Shown piece after piece: positions 8,457-17,487 of a DNA stretch of 64,000 bases; within the stretch, counting starts at the first letter, position 1; every line of letters begins with the position of its first letter. Under the pieces are notes generated by a model. The model searched no databases. It was not told where the DNA came from and was given only the letters and a program-made list of their open reading frames with translations. The DNA lies in assembly GCA_048296855.1 (NCBI GenBank), contig CP182631.1. The stretch is one strand, 5' to 3'. Source of the stretch: Pseudocolwellia sp048296855. GTDB taxonomy: Bacteria; Pseudomonadota; Gammaproteobacteria; Enterobacterales; Alteromonadaceae. The position numbers and the translations under genes were made by a program.

Positions 8457-9116
8457 TTAAACGAGCAAGTACAAGGTATAAATACCGTAACCGATAAGGC
8501 TTATTGCCATTGTTTTTCTAAATAAGGGGTGGTTAAGTAGCGTTTTTGCTTTGATTAAGCTATACGACATAATAAGCAATGCTGGTAGGGTTCCTAAGCC
8601 AAAGCTAGTCATAATTAATGCGCCCGTAGTTACGCTGCCACTAGCTAATGACCATGTTAGCATTGAATAAATTAAACCACAGGGCAACCAGCCCCATAGC
8701 GCACCTAAACCTATGGCTTTTTGTGGTGAGTCTACAGGTATTAAACGTTTGGAGTAAGGTGATAAATATTGCCAAATAAATTTACCTAAGCGTTCAACTC
8801 TATTTAACCACATAAGCCATTGGCCAATATAAAGTCCTAAAAATATAAGAAATAGAGCGGATATTACGCGTAAACCAGCTAAAGGTACGCCAAGATTTTT
8901 AGCCGCGACAGAACCTGTAAAACCAACTATTGCGCCAATTAGGGTATAAGATAATATGCGACCAAAATTATAACTGAAAACTAAAAGTGTTTTTGAGTAC
9001 GACGAATGTTTAGGTAGAGCAGAGGTTAGCATTGAGGTTATGCCACCACACATTCCTAAGCAATGGCCAGATCCCAAAATGCCTATAATAAAGGCTGAAA
9101 AATAATCAATGTTCAT
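8457..9116 (-). CDS. TauE/SafE-like membrane protein of the cbb3 assembly cluster
   Basis: A 219-residue inner-membrane protein with about six hydrophobic segments and the signature GSGHCLGMCGGITSML near the N-terminus, followed by LGALWGWLPCGLIYSML. This subfamily (often annotated sulfite exporter TauE/SafE or UreH-like) is regularly encoded after ccoS in cbb3-oxidase clusters and is thought to help copper handling; the conserved cysteines fit metal binding. Its ATG overlaps the ccoS stop by one base, a sign of translational coupling. The exact function in this organism is not known, and sulfite export is unlikely from the context. Confidence 0.85.
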   Translation of the reverse strand: MNIDYFSAFIIGILGSGHCLGMCGGITSMLTSALPKHSSYSKTLLVFSYNFGRILSYTLIGAIVGFTGSVAAKNLGVPLAGLRVISALFLIFLGLYIGQWLMWLNRVERLGKFIWQYLSPYSKRLIPVDSPQKAIGLGALWGWLPCGLIYSMLTWSLASGSVTTGALIMTSFGLGTLPALLIMSYSLIKAKTLLNHPLFRKTMAISLIGYGIYTLYLLV

Positions 9117-9349
9117 TAACTATCTTTTGGTTGATTTGATGCGTTGGTGTTTTTATTCTTTTCTGATATTAATTCTGATGTTGATTTATTTTTATCAGCT
9201 GCTTGATCGTCATTTTCGTCAAACAAAATACTTAAACCTTGTTTTTCAAGATCATCAAATTGTTCTGTTTTAACTGCCCAGAAAAAAAGATAAAGGCCAA
9301 TAGCCGTTAATAGTACCGCGATAGGAATTAATACGTAAATTATGCTCAT
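9116..9349 (-). CDS. ccoS: cbb3-type cytochrome oxidase assembly protein CcoS
   Basis: A 77-residue single-pass membrane protein. The N-terminal helix (residues 2-24) followed by FFWAVKTEQFDDLEKQG and a charged tail is the CcoS signature. CcoS is needed for cofactor maturation of cbb3-type terminal oxidase. It starts 8 bp after the ccoI stop and overlaps the next gene by one base, so it belongs to a ccoH-ccoI-ccoS operon. The tail, rich in Asp, Asn and Lys, is longer than in short CcoS proteins. Confidence 0.92.
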   Translation of the reverse strand: MSIIYVLIPIAVLLTAIGLYLFFWAVKTEQFDDLEKQGLSILFDENDDQAADKNKSTSELISEKNKNTNASNQPKDS

Positions 9350-9357
9350 TGAATATA

Positions 9358-11796
9358 TTAGCCTTTTGTATCTTTTTTGATATTAAGTAAGCGCAGTGAG
9401 TTAGTCACAACCAATATGGAACTGGCTGACATACCAATAACTGCGAGGTAAGGCGTAATATAGCCAGCCATTGCTAACGGCAACACTAAGGCATTATAAC
9501 CAAATGCCCATAAGTAGTTTTGCCAAATAATTTTTTTAGTTTTTTGAGCAATGAGTTTTAACGCAGTAATATTAGTTAAATCACTGTTTAATAATATAAT
9601 ATCTGCGCCGTTTTTCGCAATATCTGTACCACTTCCCATGGCTATGGCTATATGAGCCGCGCTAAATACAGGCGTGTCGTTGACACCATCACCCACCATG
9701 GCAACAATATGGTCAACTTGTTTGGCTTTTAATAGCTCAACTTTATTTTTAGCACTTAAATTACTGTGAGCTTGAGATAAATGCAAAACAGACTGTGTTT
9801 TATCGCAACCGGCTTTATTGTCGCCTGAAAGCATTAAGGTTGATATTGATTGGTCATGCAAGTTTTTAATTAAGCTAGCGGCGTTATCTCTTACACTGTC
9901 TTCTAGGTAAAAGGCAGCGATAAGTTGTTCGCCTGTTACCAATACGCATTGAGCATTATTCACATTAGCTTCTGAATCGGCTAAACGTAGGGTGGGTAAT
10001 AACCAACTGGGTTTACCTATTTGGTAGGTTTCGTTTTGATAATTACCTGAAACGCCTGAACTGGGTGTTACTTCTATTTGGGTGACATTAAGAGAAAAGT
10101 CTCTATGTTTAATAAATGCTTTTGCGATAGGGTGTTCTGAGTGAGATTCTAATCCAGCAGCAATAGCTAATACTTGTTTTTCGCTAAACGCACGATCAAA
10201 TAATTCCACCTTACTGATAGTAAACTCACCCGTGGTTAACGTGCCTGTTTTATCAAAAGCAAAACAATTAACGTTAGGTAAGGTTTCCATTACGTGGGCT
10301 GACTTTATCAAGATACCTTTATTATTTAGTGTAACTGTTGCGCAAGTTAATGCGGTTGGTGTGGCTAACGATAAAGCACAAGGGCAGGTTGCCACTAATA
10401 CCGAAAGCGTTATCCAAAAGGCTTCTTCAGGTAAGTGTATTTGCCAATAAATAGCCGTTGCTATTGAGGTAAGTAAAATTGTTGCGACAAAATATTGTGC
10501 TATTTTGTCTGAAAGCTTGGCTAATTTAGGTTTATGGGCTTGAGACGATTCACTTAAACGTATCATCTGGTTTAAGAATGAATATTGATTTTCTTTTTTT
10601 ACTTCAACCGTAATATTACCATCGCCGTTAATGGTACCCGCTAAAACATTATCGCCAATATTTTTGTTAACAGGTGTTTGTTCACCAGATAACATCGATT
10701 CATTAATTTGGCTAGTACCTGAAATAACCATGCCATCGGCAGGTACAGTTTCACCAGGCTTGATCAATACAAGATCAAACTTCTTTAAATGTTTCGCGGC
10801 TATTAATTTTTCTTGTTGAGTTGTGCCTTTATCGTCAGTGATAGAAACAAGCTTGGTTGCGGTCATCGGCATTAGCTTGAGTAAATTAGCCGAAACATGA
10901 GAGGCTCGCATTCGCGCTCTAAACTCTAAAAACTTGCCAATAAGTAATAGGAAAGTAAACATGGCGACTGATTCAAAATACACTTCTCCTTGCTGACTAA
11001 CCGTTGCCCAAGCGCTGGCAGAAAAAGCAAGAGTTATAGCAATAGAAACAGGAACATCCATTGAAAGGCGTTTTATTTTTAATGTATTTATCGCACCTTT
11101 ATAAAAAGGAAAAGCGCCGTAGGTAACTATAGGTAAAGTTAAAATTAAGCTAGCCCATCTTAAATAAACAAGGTTGTATTCAGACATATCTGAAAACGCG
11201 CCAAAATATAATCCTACGGCAATCATTAATACCTGCATCATTAAAATGCCTGAAACGCCTAAACGCTTGATAAATGATTTACTTTGAGCTTTGTTTAGTT
11301 CTTCGATTTGGCTGGCTTTAAAGGGAAGTGCTTTATAACCGATGCTGTCTATGCGTTTTAATATTTCACTTAACTTTAGTTTATCATCTTGCCATCTAAC
11401 GGTTGCGCGTTGTGTGGTTGCATTTACGGTAATAGAAACTATGCCTGTGGTTTTCGATAGCTGCATTTCAATTAACCATGCGCAGGCAGCACAACTAATA
11501 CCATCAATAGTTAAAATAGCTTCTTTGTATTCGTTAGTTTTAAAGGTAAATTCGTTTTGTAAGCTTTCGTCATCTAATAATTGATTACGTTGTAACTGTT
11601 GTGGAACCAGTTGTTCGCCTTTTTTGGCTGGCTCGGTGCGGTATCGATAATATTCCGTTAAATTATTTTCAACAATAACAGAAGCAACGGCTTCGCAACC
11701 TATGCAGCACATAGGTTGTATAACGTTATCTATTTTAACTGATAAATCTATACCTTTAGGAATAGCTTCACCGCAATGGAAACACAAAGATGACAT
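9358..11796 (-). CDS. ccoI: Copper-transporting P-type ATPase CcoI/FixI
   Basis: An 812-residue P1B-type ATPase that exports copper to the periplasm for assembly of the cbb3 oxidase. It has an N-terminal cysteine-rich part (CFHCGEAIP, MCCIGCEAVA), a heavy-metal domain with GISCAACAWLIE (about residues 98-109), the transmembrane metal motif ATCPCALSLATP, the phosphorylated aspartate in FDKTGTLTTGE, and the hinge GDGVNDTPVF. The double N-terminal cysteine region is typical of FixI rather than CopA. It lies between ccoH and ccoS. The ccoN, O, Q and P subunit genes are not in the window, so the oxidase must be encoded elsewhere. Confidence 0.95.
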   Translation of the reverse strand: MSSLCFHCGEAIPKGIDLSVKIDNVIQPMCCIGCEAVASVIVENNLTEYYRYRTEPAKKGEQLVPQQLQRNQLLDDESLQNEFTFKTNEYKEAILTIDGISCAACAWLIEMQLSKTTGIVSITVNATTQRATVRWQDDKLKLSEILKRIDSIGYKALPFKASQIEELNKAQSKSFIKRLGVSGILMMQVLMIAVGLYFGAFSDMSEYNLVYLRWASLILTLPIVTYGAFPFYKGAINTLKIKRLSMDVPVSIAITLAFSASAWATVSQQGEVYFESVAMFTFLLLIGKFLEFRARMRASHVSANLLKLMPMTATKLVSITDDKGTTQQEKLIAAKHLKKFDLVLIKPGETVPADGMVISGTSQINESMLSGEQTPVNKNIGDNVLAGTINGDGNITVEVKKENQYSFLNQMIRLSESSQAHKPKLAKLSDKIAQYFVATILLTSIATAIYWQIHLPEEAFWITLSVLVATCPCALSLATPTALTCATVTLNNKGILIKSAHVMETLPNVNCFAFDKTGTLTTGEFTISKVELFDRAFSEKQVLAIAAGLESHSEHPIAKAFIKHRDFSLNVTQIEVTPSSGVSGNYQNETYQIGKPSWLLPTLRLADSEANVNNAQCVLVTGEQLIAAFYLEDSVRDNAASLIKNLHDQSISTLMLSGDNKAGCDKTQSVLHLSQAHSNLSAKNKVELLKAKQVDHIVAMVGDGVNDTPVFSAAHIAIAMGSGTDIAKNGADIILLNSDLTNITALKLIAQKTKKIIWQNYLWAFGYNALVLPLAMAGYITPYLAVIGMSASSILVVTNSLRLLNIKKDTKG

Positions 11797-11883
11797 AGGT
11801 TGTTTTATTTCAGTAATGTGAGTTTATCAATAATTAGTTTAGTCATAATTAACTGGGTAATATGACTAAACTAACATGAAGGT

Positions 11884-12375
11884 TTAACTGTCTTTAGGTG
11901 CAGGCTCAATACTAATAGCTGAAGCTTGAGGTAAATATATCGTGTTTTGAATTTTCCATTTATTATCAAAAGTAGATAAGGTAATTTGCCACTTACCTTT
12001 AACGTCATGATCTAAGTGATGTCTAAAATTGCCATCGCCATCTGGAGTTAACGTTAAAGCGAAGTCTTTTTCTTCTTGTGTAGGATGATAAAAATTAACG
12101 CTAAGTAATGAAAATTCTTTTTCAATACCCGTAGGTTTTATCACGAGTTCATTATCTTTTAATGTAAGAGAAAATTTCATGCCTAGTTTTTGAGCTAATT
12201 TTATTTTACTTAACTCTAAGTTAATTGCTTTCCCTTTTTTGTAATAGTTACCAACTACCAGTGGATCAGGTTCGTGGTTGGCAATAATATAAGTAGCAAT
12301 ACCTGCAACTACGGCCGAGAAGGGTAATGCGAATACCAACCAAGCCCATGGTTCTTTGTACCAATATGTTGTCAT
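11884..12375 (-). CDS. ccoH: cbb3 oxidase assembly protein CcoH/FixH
   Basis: A 163-residue protein with one N-terminal membrane helix (WAWLVFALPFSAVVAGIATY, residues 10-29) followed by HEPDPLVVGNYYKKGKAIN, the characteristic FixH/CcoH segment, and a periplasmic domain. CcoH stays with the cbb3 oxidase during assembly. It is the first gene of the minus-strand unit and is 87 bp upstream of ccoI. A possible FNR-like site lies about 80 bp upstream. In related genomes ccoG or ccoP usually precedes it, whereas here the next gene is divergent. Confidence 0.9.
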   Translation of the reverse strand: MTTYWYKEPWAWLVFALPFSAVVAGIATYIIANHEPDPLVVGNYYKKGKAINLELSKIKLAQKLGMKFSLTLKDNELVIKPTGIEKEFSLLSVNFYHPTQEEKDFALTLTPDGDGNFRHHLDHDVKGKWQITLSTFDNKWKIQNTIYLPQASAISIEPAPKDS

Positions 12376-12455
12376 TTATATGCCTTGTTCATGAAAATAA
12401 ATAAGCGCGTATTATACGTTTTTATTAGTGATGAACCAATAAAAGATGGAGGGAA

Positions 12456-12469
12456 TTGATTTAAATCTA
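12456..12469. promoter_or_regulatory. Weak FNR-box-like site before ccoH
   Basis: TTGATTTAAATCTA matches the FNR consensus at 8 of 10 defined positions and lies 81 bp upstream of the ccoH start, in the gap shared with the divergent MAPEG gene. Low-oxygen activation of the cco genes would be expected, but the match alone is weak. Confidence 0.3.
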
Positions 12470-12522
12470 TAATTTTATGTGAAGGAGGTATAATTGTTTT
12501 AATTTACATTATTATAGCCGTT

Positions 12523-12528
12523 AAGGAG
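12523..12528 (+). promoter_or_regulatory. Ribosome-binding site deciding a TTG start
   Basis: AAGGAG lies 6 nt before the TTG at 12535. No ATG is available near the start of the MAPEG frame before its first membrane helix, so this site supports TTG as the initiator. Confidence 0.65.
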
Positions 12529-12534
12529 TTTTCA

Positions 12535-12936
12535 TTGATTTACCCTGTATTTTTTATGGTATTACTTACATTAGTTATCGGAATTGTTGCATTTTTTACA
12601 CGTGTAAATAGCGTAAAAGCACGTAAAGTTAATCCCAAAGCGTATAAATTAATGGATGCTGAAAGTTTTCCTGAGAGCGTTATTAAAACCACGCGTTGTT
12701 TTAATAACCAGTTTGAAGTACCGGTATTATTTTATGTGGGATGTTTATTTTACGTTGCTTTAAATATTTCTAGTGTTGTCGGTTTATACTTTGCGTGGGC
12801 TTTTGTGATACTGCGCGTAATGCATGCTTATATTCACATTACTTATAATCATTTACTACATCGTATTATTGTTTTTTGGGCCGCTGTTTTTATGGTGTTA
12901 GGTTTATGGATAACCTTGATGCTGAATATGGCGTAA
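12535..12936 (+). CDS. MAPEG family membrane protein
   Basis: A 133-residue integral membrane protein with four hydrophobic segments. The region CFNNQFEVPVLFYVGCLFYV and the following LRVMHAYIHITYNHLLHRI (about residues 99-117) are the MAPEG hallmark, the family of membrane-associated eicosanoid and glutathione metabolism proteins. Bacterial members are common and mostly uncharacterised; some act as membrane glutathione transferases. It starts at TTG with a strong ribosome-binding site, is divergent from ccoH and is followed by its own terminator, so it is monocistronic. The family call is firm, the biochemical role is not. Confidence 0.88.
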   Translation: MIYPVFFMVLLTLVIGIVAFFTRVNSVKARKVNPKAYKLMDAESFPESVIKTTRCFNNQFEVPVLFYVGCLFYVALNISSVVGLYFAWAFVILRVMHAYIHITYNHLLHRIIVFWAAVFMVLGLWITLMLNMA

Positions 12937-12949
12937 ATAAATGAGAAGA

Positions 12950-12985
12950 AAAAGGAGTGATGATCAGCTCATCTCTCCTTTTTAT
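12950..12985 (+). terminator. Rho-independent terminator after the MAPEG gene
   Basis: A stem of 13 matches in 14 (AAAAGGAGTGATGA / TCATCTCTCCTTTT) with a 5-nt loop is followed by T-rich sequence. The A-rich left side lets it also serve the convergent UxaA-family gene. Confidence 0.8.
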
Positions 12986-13004
12986 ATTATTTTTTAATAG
13001 GTGC

Positions 13005-14519
13005 TTATAAAGTTACACCGTTTTTCCAAATAGAAATTTCACGATTATCGTTAATCTCGTTATTTGTTTTTTCACCTGATGCAACTTTTAGTAAGTAACT
13101 AAATAATTGTTCGGCACATTCATCAATACTCATATCAGACGTTAATATTTGGCCTGAATCGAAATCAATCCAATGTTTTTTACGCGTCGCTAAATCTGTA
13201 TTCGACGATATTTTTACGGTAGGAACAGGAAAGCCTAATGGAGTTCCTCTACCTGTGGTAAAGAGAATGATATTAGCTCCTGCAGCTGAAAGGGCGGTTG
13301 ATGATACCGCGTCGTTTCCAGGCGCTTGTAACAAGGTTAATCCTTTGCCAGAAGACGCTTTTTTACCATAACCAATCACTTCATTAATAATGGCTTTGCC
13401 TCCTTTTTGAATGGCGCCAAGAGATTTTTCTTCTAATGTGGTTAAACCACCAGCCTTATTACCCGGTGATGGGTTTTCGTAAATAGGTTGATTGTTTCTA
13501 ATAAAGTAATCTTTAAACTCTTGCACAAGGTCAACAATTTCAGTGTAAATTTCTTTACTACATGCTCTGTCCATAAGCACTTGTTCAGCACCAAACATTT
13601 CAGGGGTTTCGGTTAAAATAACGCGACCACCGTATTGGGTGAGCATATCAGTAATTCGGCCAACAACAGGGTTTGCTGTTAAACCACTAAAACCGTCTGA
13701 ACCACCACATTTCATGCCTAATGTAAGTTGCGATACCGGTACTTCGGTGCGAACGTCTTTGTCCATTTCATTCAGTAATTCTTCAACGTATTTCAAGCCC
13801 ACTTCAATTTCGTTGTCTACTTCTTGGGAGTTGAAATAACGTACTTTCTTGGTATCAATATCTTTAGTTTCAGACATTAATGTAGATAACTGATTGTTTT
13901 CACAACCTAAGCCAATAACTAATACGCCACCAGCATTCGGATTTTGCATTAAACTACTTAACAGATTACGTGTATTTGATAAATCATCACCTAATTGAGA
14001 ACAACCGAATGGGTGTGTTAGTGCCACAAATTCATCAGCACGACCTTCAAACTGTCTTTTACATAAATCAGTTATGCGTTTTGCAGACTGATTTACACAA
14101 CCTACGGTATTAATGATCCATAAATCGTTTCGGATACCAACCTTACCATTTTTACGTACATAGCCTTTAAAGGTAGGCATGTCTGTTTTATCAGCTAAGG
14201 GAGTAGGCTCTTGATCATAATGATAGGTTTCACTACCGTTTAACTTAGTAGATAAATTATGGCTATGGATATGAGAACCCGCGGCAATATCAGCTGTCGC
14301 TTGGCCAATAACAAAACCATATTTAACAACATCATCGCCTTGCTTTAAGTTTTTCAACGCGAGTTTATGGCCTTTAGGTATCTCTTGGCTGAGCGTTACA
14401 TTTTTGTATTCTTTAGATAAAACAGTGCTTTGAGCAAGAATAGAAATGGCAACGGCAACATTGTCATCATTATGTACTTTGATTACTTGGCGAAGTAAAT
14501 TATTTTCAGAGTTTTTCAC
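13005..14519 (-). CDS. UxaA-family altronate dehydratase-like enzyme
   Basis: A 504-residue cytoplasmic dehydratase of the UxaA family. The N-terminal SAF domain covers about residues 12-95 (AAGSHIHSHNL near its end) and the catalytic domain follows, with GCVNQSAKRI, HPFGCSQLGDD, GLGCENNQ and GMKCGGSDGFSGLTANP, whose cysteines and histidines bind iron. Family members convert altronate or galactarate-like sugar acids into 2-keto-3-deoxy acids. It is divergent from a FucP-type transporter, so the substrate may be an acid derived from L-fucose or L-galactose. It starts at GTG with no strong ribosome-binding site. No other enzyme of such a pathway lies next to it. Confidence 0.85.
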   Translation of the reverse strand: MKNSENNLLRQVIKVHNDDNVAVAISILAQSTVLSKEYKNVTLSQEIPKGHKLALKNLKQGDDVVKYGFVIGQATADIAAGSHIHSHNLSTKLNGSETYHYDQEPTPLADKTDMPTFKGYVRKNGKVGIRNDLWIINTVGCVNQSAKRITDLCKRQFEGRADEFVALTHPFGCSQLGDDLSNTRNLLSSLMQNPNAGGVLVIGLGCENNQLSTLMSETKDIDTKKVRYFNSQEVDNEIEVGLKYVEELLNEMDKDVRTEVPVSQLTLGMKCGGSDGFSGLTANPVVGRITDMLTQYGGRVILTETPEMFGAEQVLMDRACSKEIYTEIVDLVQEFKDYFIRNNQPIYENPSPGNKAGGLTTLEEKSLGAIQKGGKAIINEVIGYGKKASSGKGLTLLQAPGNDAVSSTALSAAGANIILFTTGRGTPLGFPVPTVKISSNTDLATRKKHWIDFDSGQILTSDMSIDECAEQLFSYLLKVASGEKTNNEINDNREISIWKNGVTL

Positions 14520-14753
14520 GTTAATAAAATTCTTAAATATGATCGTGAGTAAATTATATCATTTATATATAAAAATGTTAATCTTTACTTAATGGTCTAG
14601 CCGTAATATTATCAAACCTGAAACTTGCTATTTTTTATTTAGAAAGGAACATTCTTTAGGGTGGTAAATTAATAACGGTATTGTACGTAAAAGTCAGTGC
14701 AGCATGTAATAAAAGCAAACCATAATTAAAACAAGAGTTATAAAAATAATATA

Positions 14754-14767
14754 ATTTATATATAAAT
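14754..14767. promoter_or_regulatory. ATTTATATATAAAT palindrome in the uxaA/fucP divergent gap
   Basis: A perfect 14-bp palindrome lies 31 bp before the fucP start. A near copy (ATTTATATATAAAAAT, 14561-14576) lies before the divergent UxaA gene, and TTTATATATAA recurs at 17285-17295 before the 299-residue secreted protein. It could be a shared operator or simply AT-rich promoter sequence. Confidence 0.3.
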
Positions 14768-14798
14768 AACTTAGGTTGTTTATAAATAGGGGACATAG

Positions 14799-16229
14799 AT
14801 GAACACAAGCGTGAACGAAACCATTGGCGAACCGTCAACGGCTAACAATGAAGAGCAGTCTTCAAAACCTAAAATTTTAGAAGCACAATATATAGTACCT
14901 TTTATATTGGTGGCTTCGTTATTCCCTTTATGGGGTTTTGCAAATGACATAACCAATCCACTTGTAAAAGCATTTAAAGATATTTTTCTTATTTCAAATG
15001 CTCAAAGTAGTTTAGTGCAGTTTGCTTTTTATCTGGGTTATGGTGTTATGGCTATTCCTGCGGCAATTTTTATTCGTCGATTTTCTTATAAATCAGGGAT
15101 ATTACTTGGTCTTGGGCTATACGCGACAGGGGCGTTATTATTTCTTCCTGCTTCCATTACTATGGAGTTTAATTACTTTTTAGCTGCACTTTGGATTTTA
15201 ACTTGTGGTCTAGCTTTATTAGAAACCACAGCCAACCCTTATGTTTTATCTATGGGGCATCCGGACACTTCAACACAGCGCTTAAACTTAGCGCAAGCGT
15301 TTAACCCTATCGGTTCACTTACCGGTATGTTTGTAGCCTCTAGTTATATTCTTGGTGAGTTAAAAGTTGAAGAGTTTAGATTAGCAGAAAAAGCAGCAAA
15401 TCCTGACTATGCGAACATGTTGCCGTCAGTCGTGGACGGAAAATTAACACAAGCTATTCAAGATTTCTCGGTAGCTGATCCTGTTGCACATCAAGCGATG
15501 CAAGCAGCAGATTTAGTGACTGTGCGTGGTCCGTATATTGCCATTGCAGCGGTTGTTGCTGTGTTATTTGTTGTGTTTTTATTTAATAAGTTACCTAAAA
15601 CTATTTCTACCGATCACCCGTTAACACTTAAAGAATTAAAAGAAACTTTCTGTCGTTTAATCGCTAATAAATGTTATTTAGAAGGGGTATTAGCACAAGC
15701 CTTTTATGTTGGCGCACAAATTATGTGTTGGACGTTTATTATTCATTACGGCATGACCTCAGTCGGCTTAACTGCAGCAGAGTCACAACAATATAATATG
15801 GTTGCTATGGGCGTGTTTTTAGCAAGCCGATTTATTTGTATTTTCTTATTGAGTTTTGTTCGCCCTGGGCAACTATTAATGTTACTTGCAGCTGGTGGCT
15901 TTGTGTTGTCGTTAGGTACTATTTTCTTAGGTGGTTATGCTGGTTTATATTGTTTAATTGGTATTTCAATATGTATGTCGTTAATGTTTCCAACCATTTA
16001 TGGTATTGCCCTTAAAGGCATGGGTGACGATGCAAGTTTAGCGTCAGCGGGTTTAGTTATGGCGATTGTAGGCGGTGCGCTTATGCCACCATTACAAGCA
16101 AGCATGATTGACGCAGCTCCTCTTATTGAAGGTATTCCATCGGTGCAAACTTCGTTTGTTTTACCTCTAATTTGTTTTATTGTTATTTGTGTTTTTGGTT
16201 ACAGAGCGCATAACAAATATAAAGTATAA
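14799..16229 (+). CDS. fucP: FucP-type L-fucose:H+ symporter (MFS)
   Basis: A 476-residue, twelve-helix major facilitator transporter. The segment LFPLWGFANDITNPLVKAF (about residues 41-59) and FYLGYGVMAIPAA are diagnostic of the fucose permease family, as are LETTANPYV and LNLAQAFNPIGS further on. FucP imports L-fucose and sometimes L-galactose or D-arabinose with protons. The start is preceded by AGGGGA. It is divergent from a sugar-acid dehydratase and close to GH16 and GH29 enzymes, so uptake of sugars freed from algal polysaccharide is likely. Exact specificity within the family, which also contains glucose/galactose transporters, cannot be fixed from sequence alone. Confidence 0.85.
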   Translation: MNTSVNETIGEPSTANNEEQSSKPKILEAQYIVPFILVASLFPLWGFANDITNPLVKAFKDIFLISNAQSSLVQFAFYLGYGVMAIPAAIFIRRFSYKSGILLGLGLYATGALLFLPASITMEFNYFLAALWILTCGLALLETTANPYVLSMGHPDTSTQRLNLAQAFNPIGSLTGMFVASSYILGELKVEEFRLAEKAANPDYANMLPSVVDGKLTQAIQDFSVADPVAHQAMQAADLVTVRGPYIAIAAVVAVLFVVFLFNKLPKTISTDHPLTLKELKETFCRLIANKCYLEGVLAQAFYVGAQIMCWTFIIHYGMTSVGLTAAESQQYNMVAMGVFLASRFICIFLLSFVRPGQLLMLLAAGGFVLSLGTIFLGGYAGLYCLIGISICMSLMFPTIYGIALKGMGDDASLASAGLVMAIVGGALMPPLQASMIDAAPLIEGIPSVQTSFVLPLICFIVICVFGYRAHNKYKV

Positions 16230-16260
16230 GCTGTTCAGCAAAGGTTAAAACGAAAAAATG

Positions 16261-16290
16261 AAAGGCGAATACTTAGGTGTTCGCCTTTTT
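16261..16290 (+). terminator. Terminator after fucP
   Basis: AAAGGCGAA / TTCGCCTTT forms a 9-bp stem followed by TTTTTG. The minus strand also carries a T-rich tail, so it can serve the convergent gene ending at 16350. About 45 bp including this hairpin is repeated at 20411-20462. Confidence 0.85.
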
Positions 16291-16349
16291 GTTTAGTTTT
16301 TTATACGGTATTAAGGTTTTTTACGTTTATATTTATAAAGTATTTTATA

Positions 16350-17249
16350 TTAAAGGTTAATACCTGTTCCGAAAAACTGCTTAAGTTTAAGAGGAGTGGC
16401 ATTTTCGTCACCTGTTACAAGATAATACACCAAGCCAGCATCTGAAGCGTCAGCGACTTTTTCAGGATGCTCCTCCATTCTTTTATATATCCATGCAATA
16501 TTTTTATCTTTATGATTTTTCATCCAATGCCAAACTGTCCAGTCTTTACCTGAGTTCCAGCCTTGGTTTACATCCCATTTTACATTTTGATCTGTAATAC
16601 GAATATATTTTAATCTGTTGCCACTTAATGCCATAACATCTTCTAATTTGTGATGGCTATTTTTTGCTAATACAGGTTTTTTATCAAATTTAGGATCGCC
16701 TCTGCGTAAGTGATTGTCATTGTAGCCACTATGAGAAATGATAGTGACATGAGCAAGGCTTTCTATATTTCCATCTGCTATCACTTGCTTTACAACTCGA
16801 TAAAAAAATTCAGCAGGTCCCATATGCAGAAAAAACAAAGGATCGGCAGCGGTTGATTTAGCAATCTCGTTGACTAAATGACCTCGAGCTTTATTGTATT
16901 CTTCAGTCACGTCAAAGAATTTAGTTTTATCAAAGTTCCAACGCTTGATGGCCCCATCGACACCAATTTCCATTTGATTGATATCGCTTGTATGAGCTGG
17001 CGAGTCAATAAAGTTATTGTATGAGTAATGAACAAGTTTGTTGTGCAGTTTCTTCTTGGCAATAATAGCTAGGGCAAAAGGGGTTCCTCCCCAATCATCA
17101 GGATCGGCTCTTGGCCAAAAATGTAAATTATCTGCTTGATTATTACCATCAGCACTAATCGCAATGCGATTATTGTGGTAATTACTGTTTTGAGATTGGG
17201 CTAGAAACGAAGTTGAAATGAGAAGTATTAATAAGGTTAAATATTTCAT
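16350..17249 (-). CDS. Secreted protein, possibly nucleoside-hydrolase-like, unknown function
   Basis: A 299-residue exported protein with a Sec signal (MKYLTLLILLISTSFLAQSQ). The mature start NRIAISADGNNQADNLHFW and the segment RADPDDWGGTPFALAII carry clustered aspartates reminiscent of the calcium site of nucleoside-hydrolase-like (DUF1593-type) proteins, and LFFLHMGPAEFF plus VTIISHSGYND fit an alpha/beta fold; this is a distant resemblance only. The C-terminal part has many Trp, His and Lys residues (WTVWHWMKNHKDKN). It sits between fucP and the GH16 gene and has the TTTATATATAA motif upstream, so it may act on algal glycans outside the cytoplasm. The function should be treated as unknown. 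Confidence 0.7.
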   Translation of the reverse strand: MKYLTLLILLISTSFLAQSQNSNYHNNRIAISADGNNQADNLHFWPRADPDDWGGTPFALAIIAKKKLHNKLVHYSYNNFIDSPAHTSDINQMEIGVDGAIKRWNFDKTKFFDVTEEYNKARGHLVNEIAKSTAADPLFFLHMGPAEFFYRVVKQVIADGNIESLAHVTIISHSGYNDNHLRRGDPKFDKKPVLAKNSHHKLEDVMALSGNRLKYIRITDQNVKWDVNQGWNSGKDWTVWHWMKNHKDKNIAWIYKRMEEHPEKVADASDAGLVYYLVTGDENATPLKLKQFFGTGINL

Positions 17250-17487
17250 TGTAACTCTTTTGTGTTTATATAATAAATTATATGTTTATATATAAGTTGT
17301 GCGGGTAATCTAGTCAAGTGAAGTCGATAAAGGTTTTATGGTTAACCAGTACCCTGAACTAACTCATATATACTTAACTTAGCGTTGGAGTATATAAATA
17401 CCTAATAATAACAACTTAATTAAAGTAAGTTTTTTTGTGGGTACTAAAACCTATACCAATAAAAAATTTAATAATACATTTATATGA

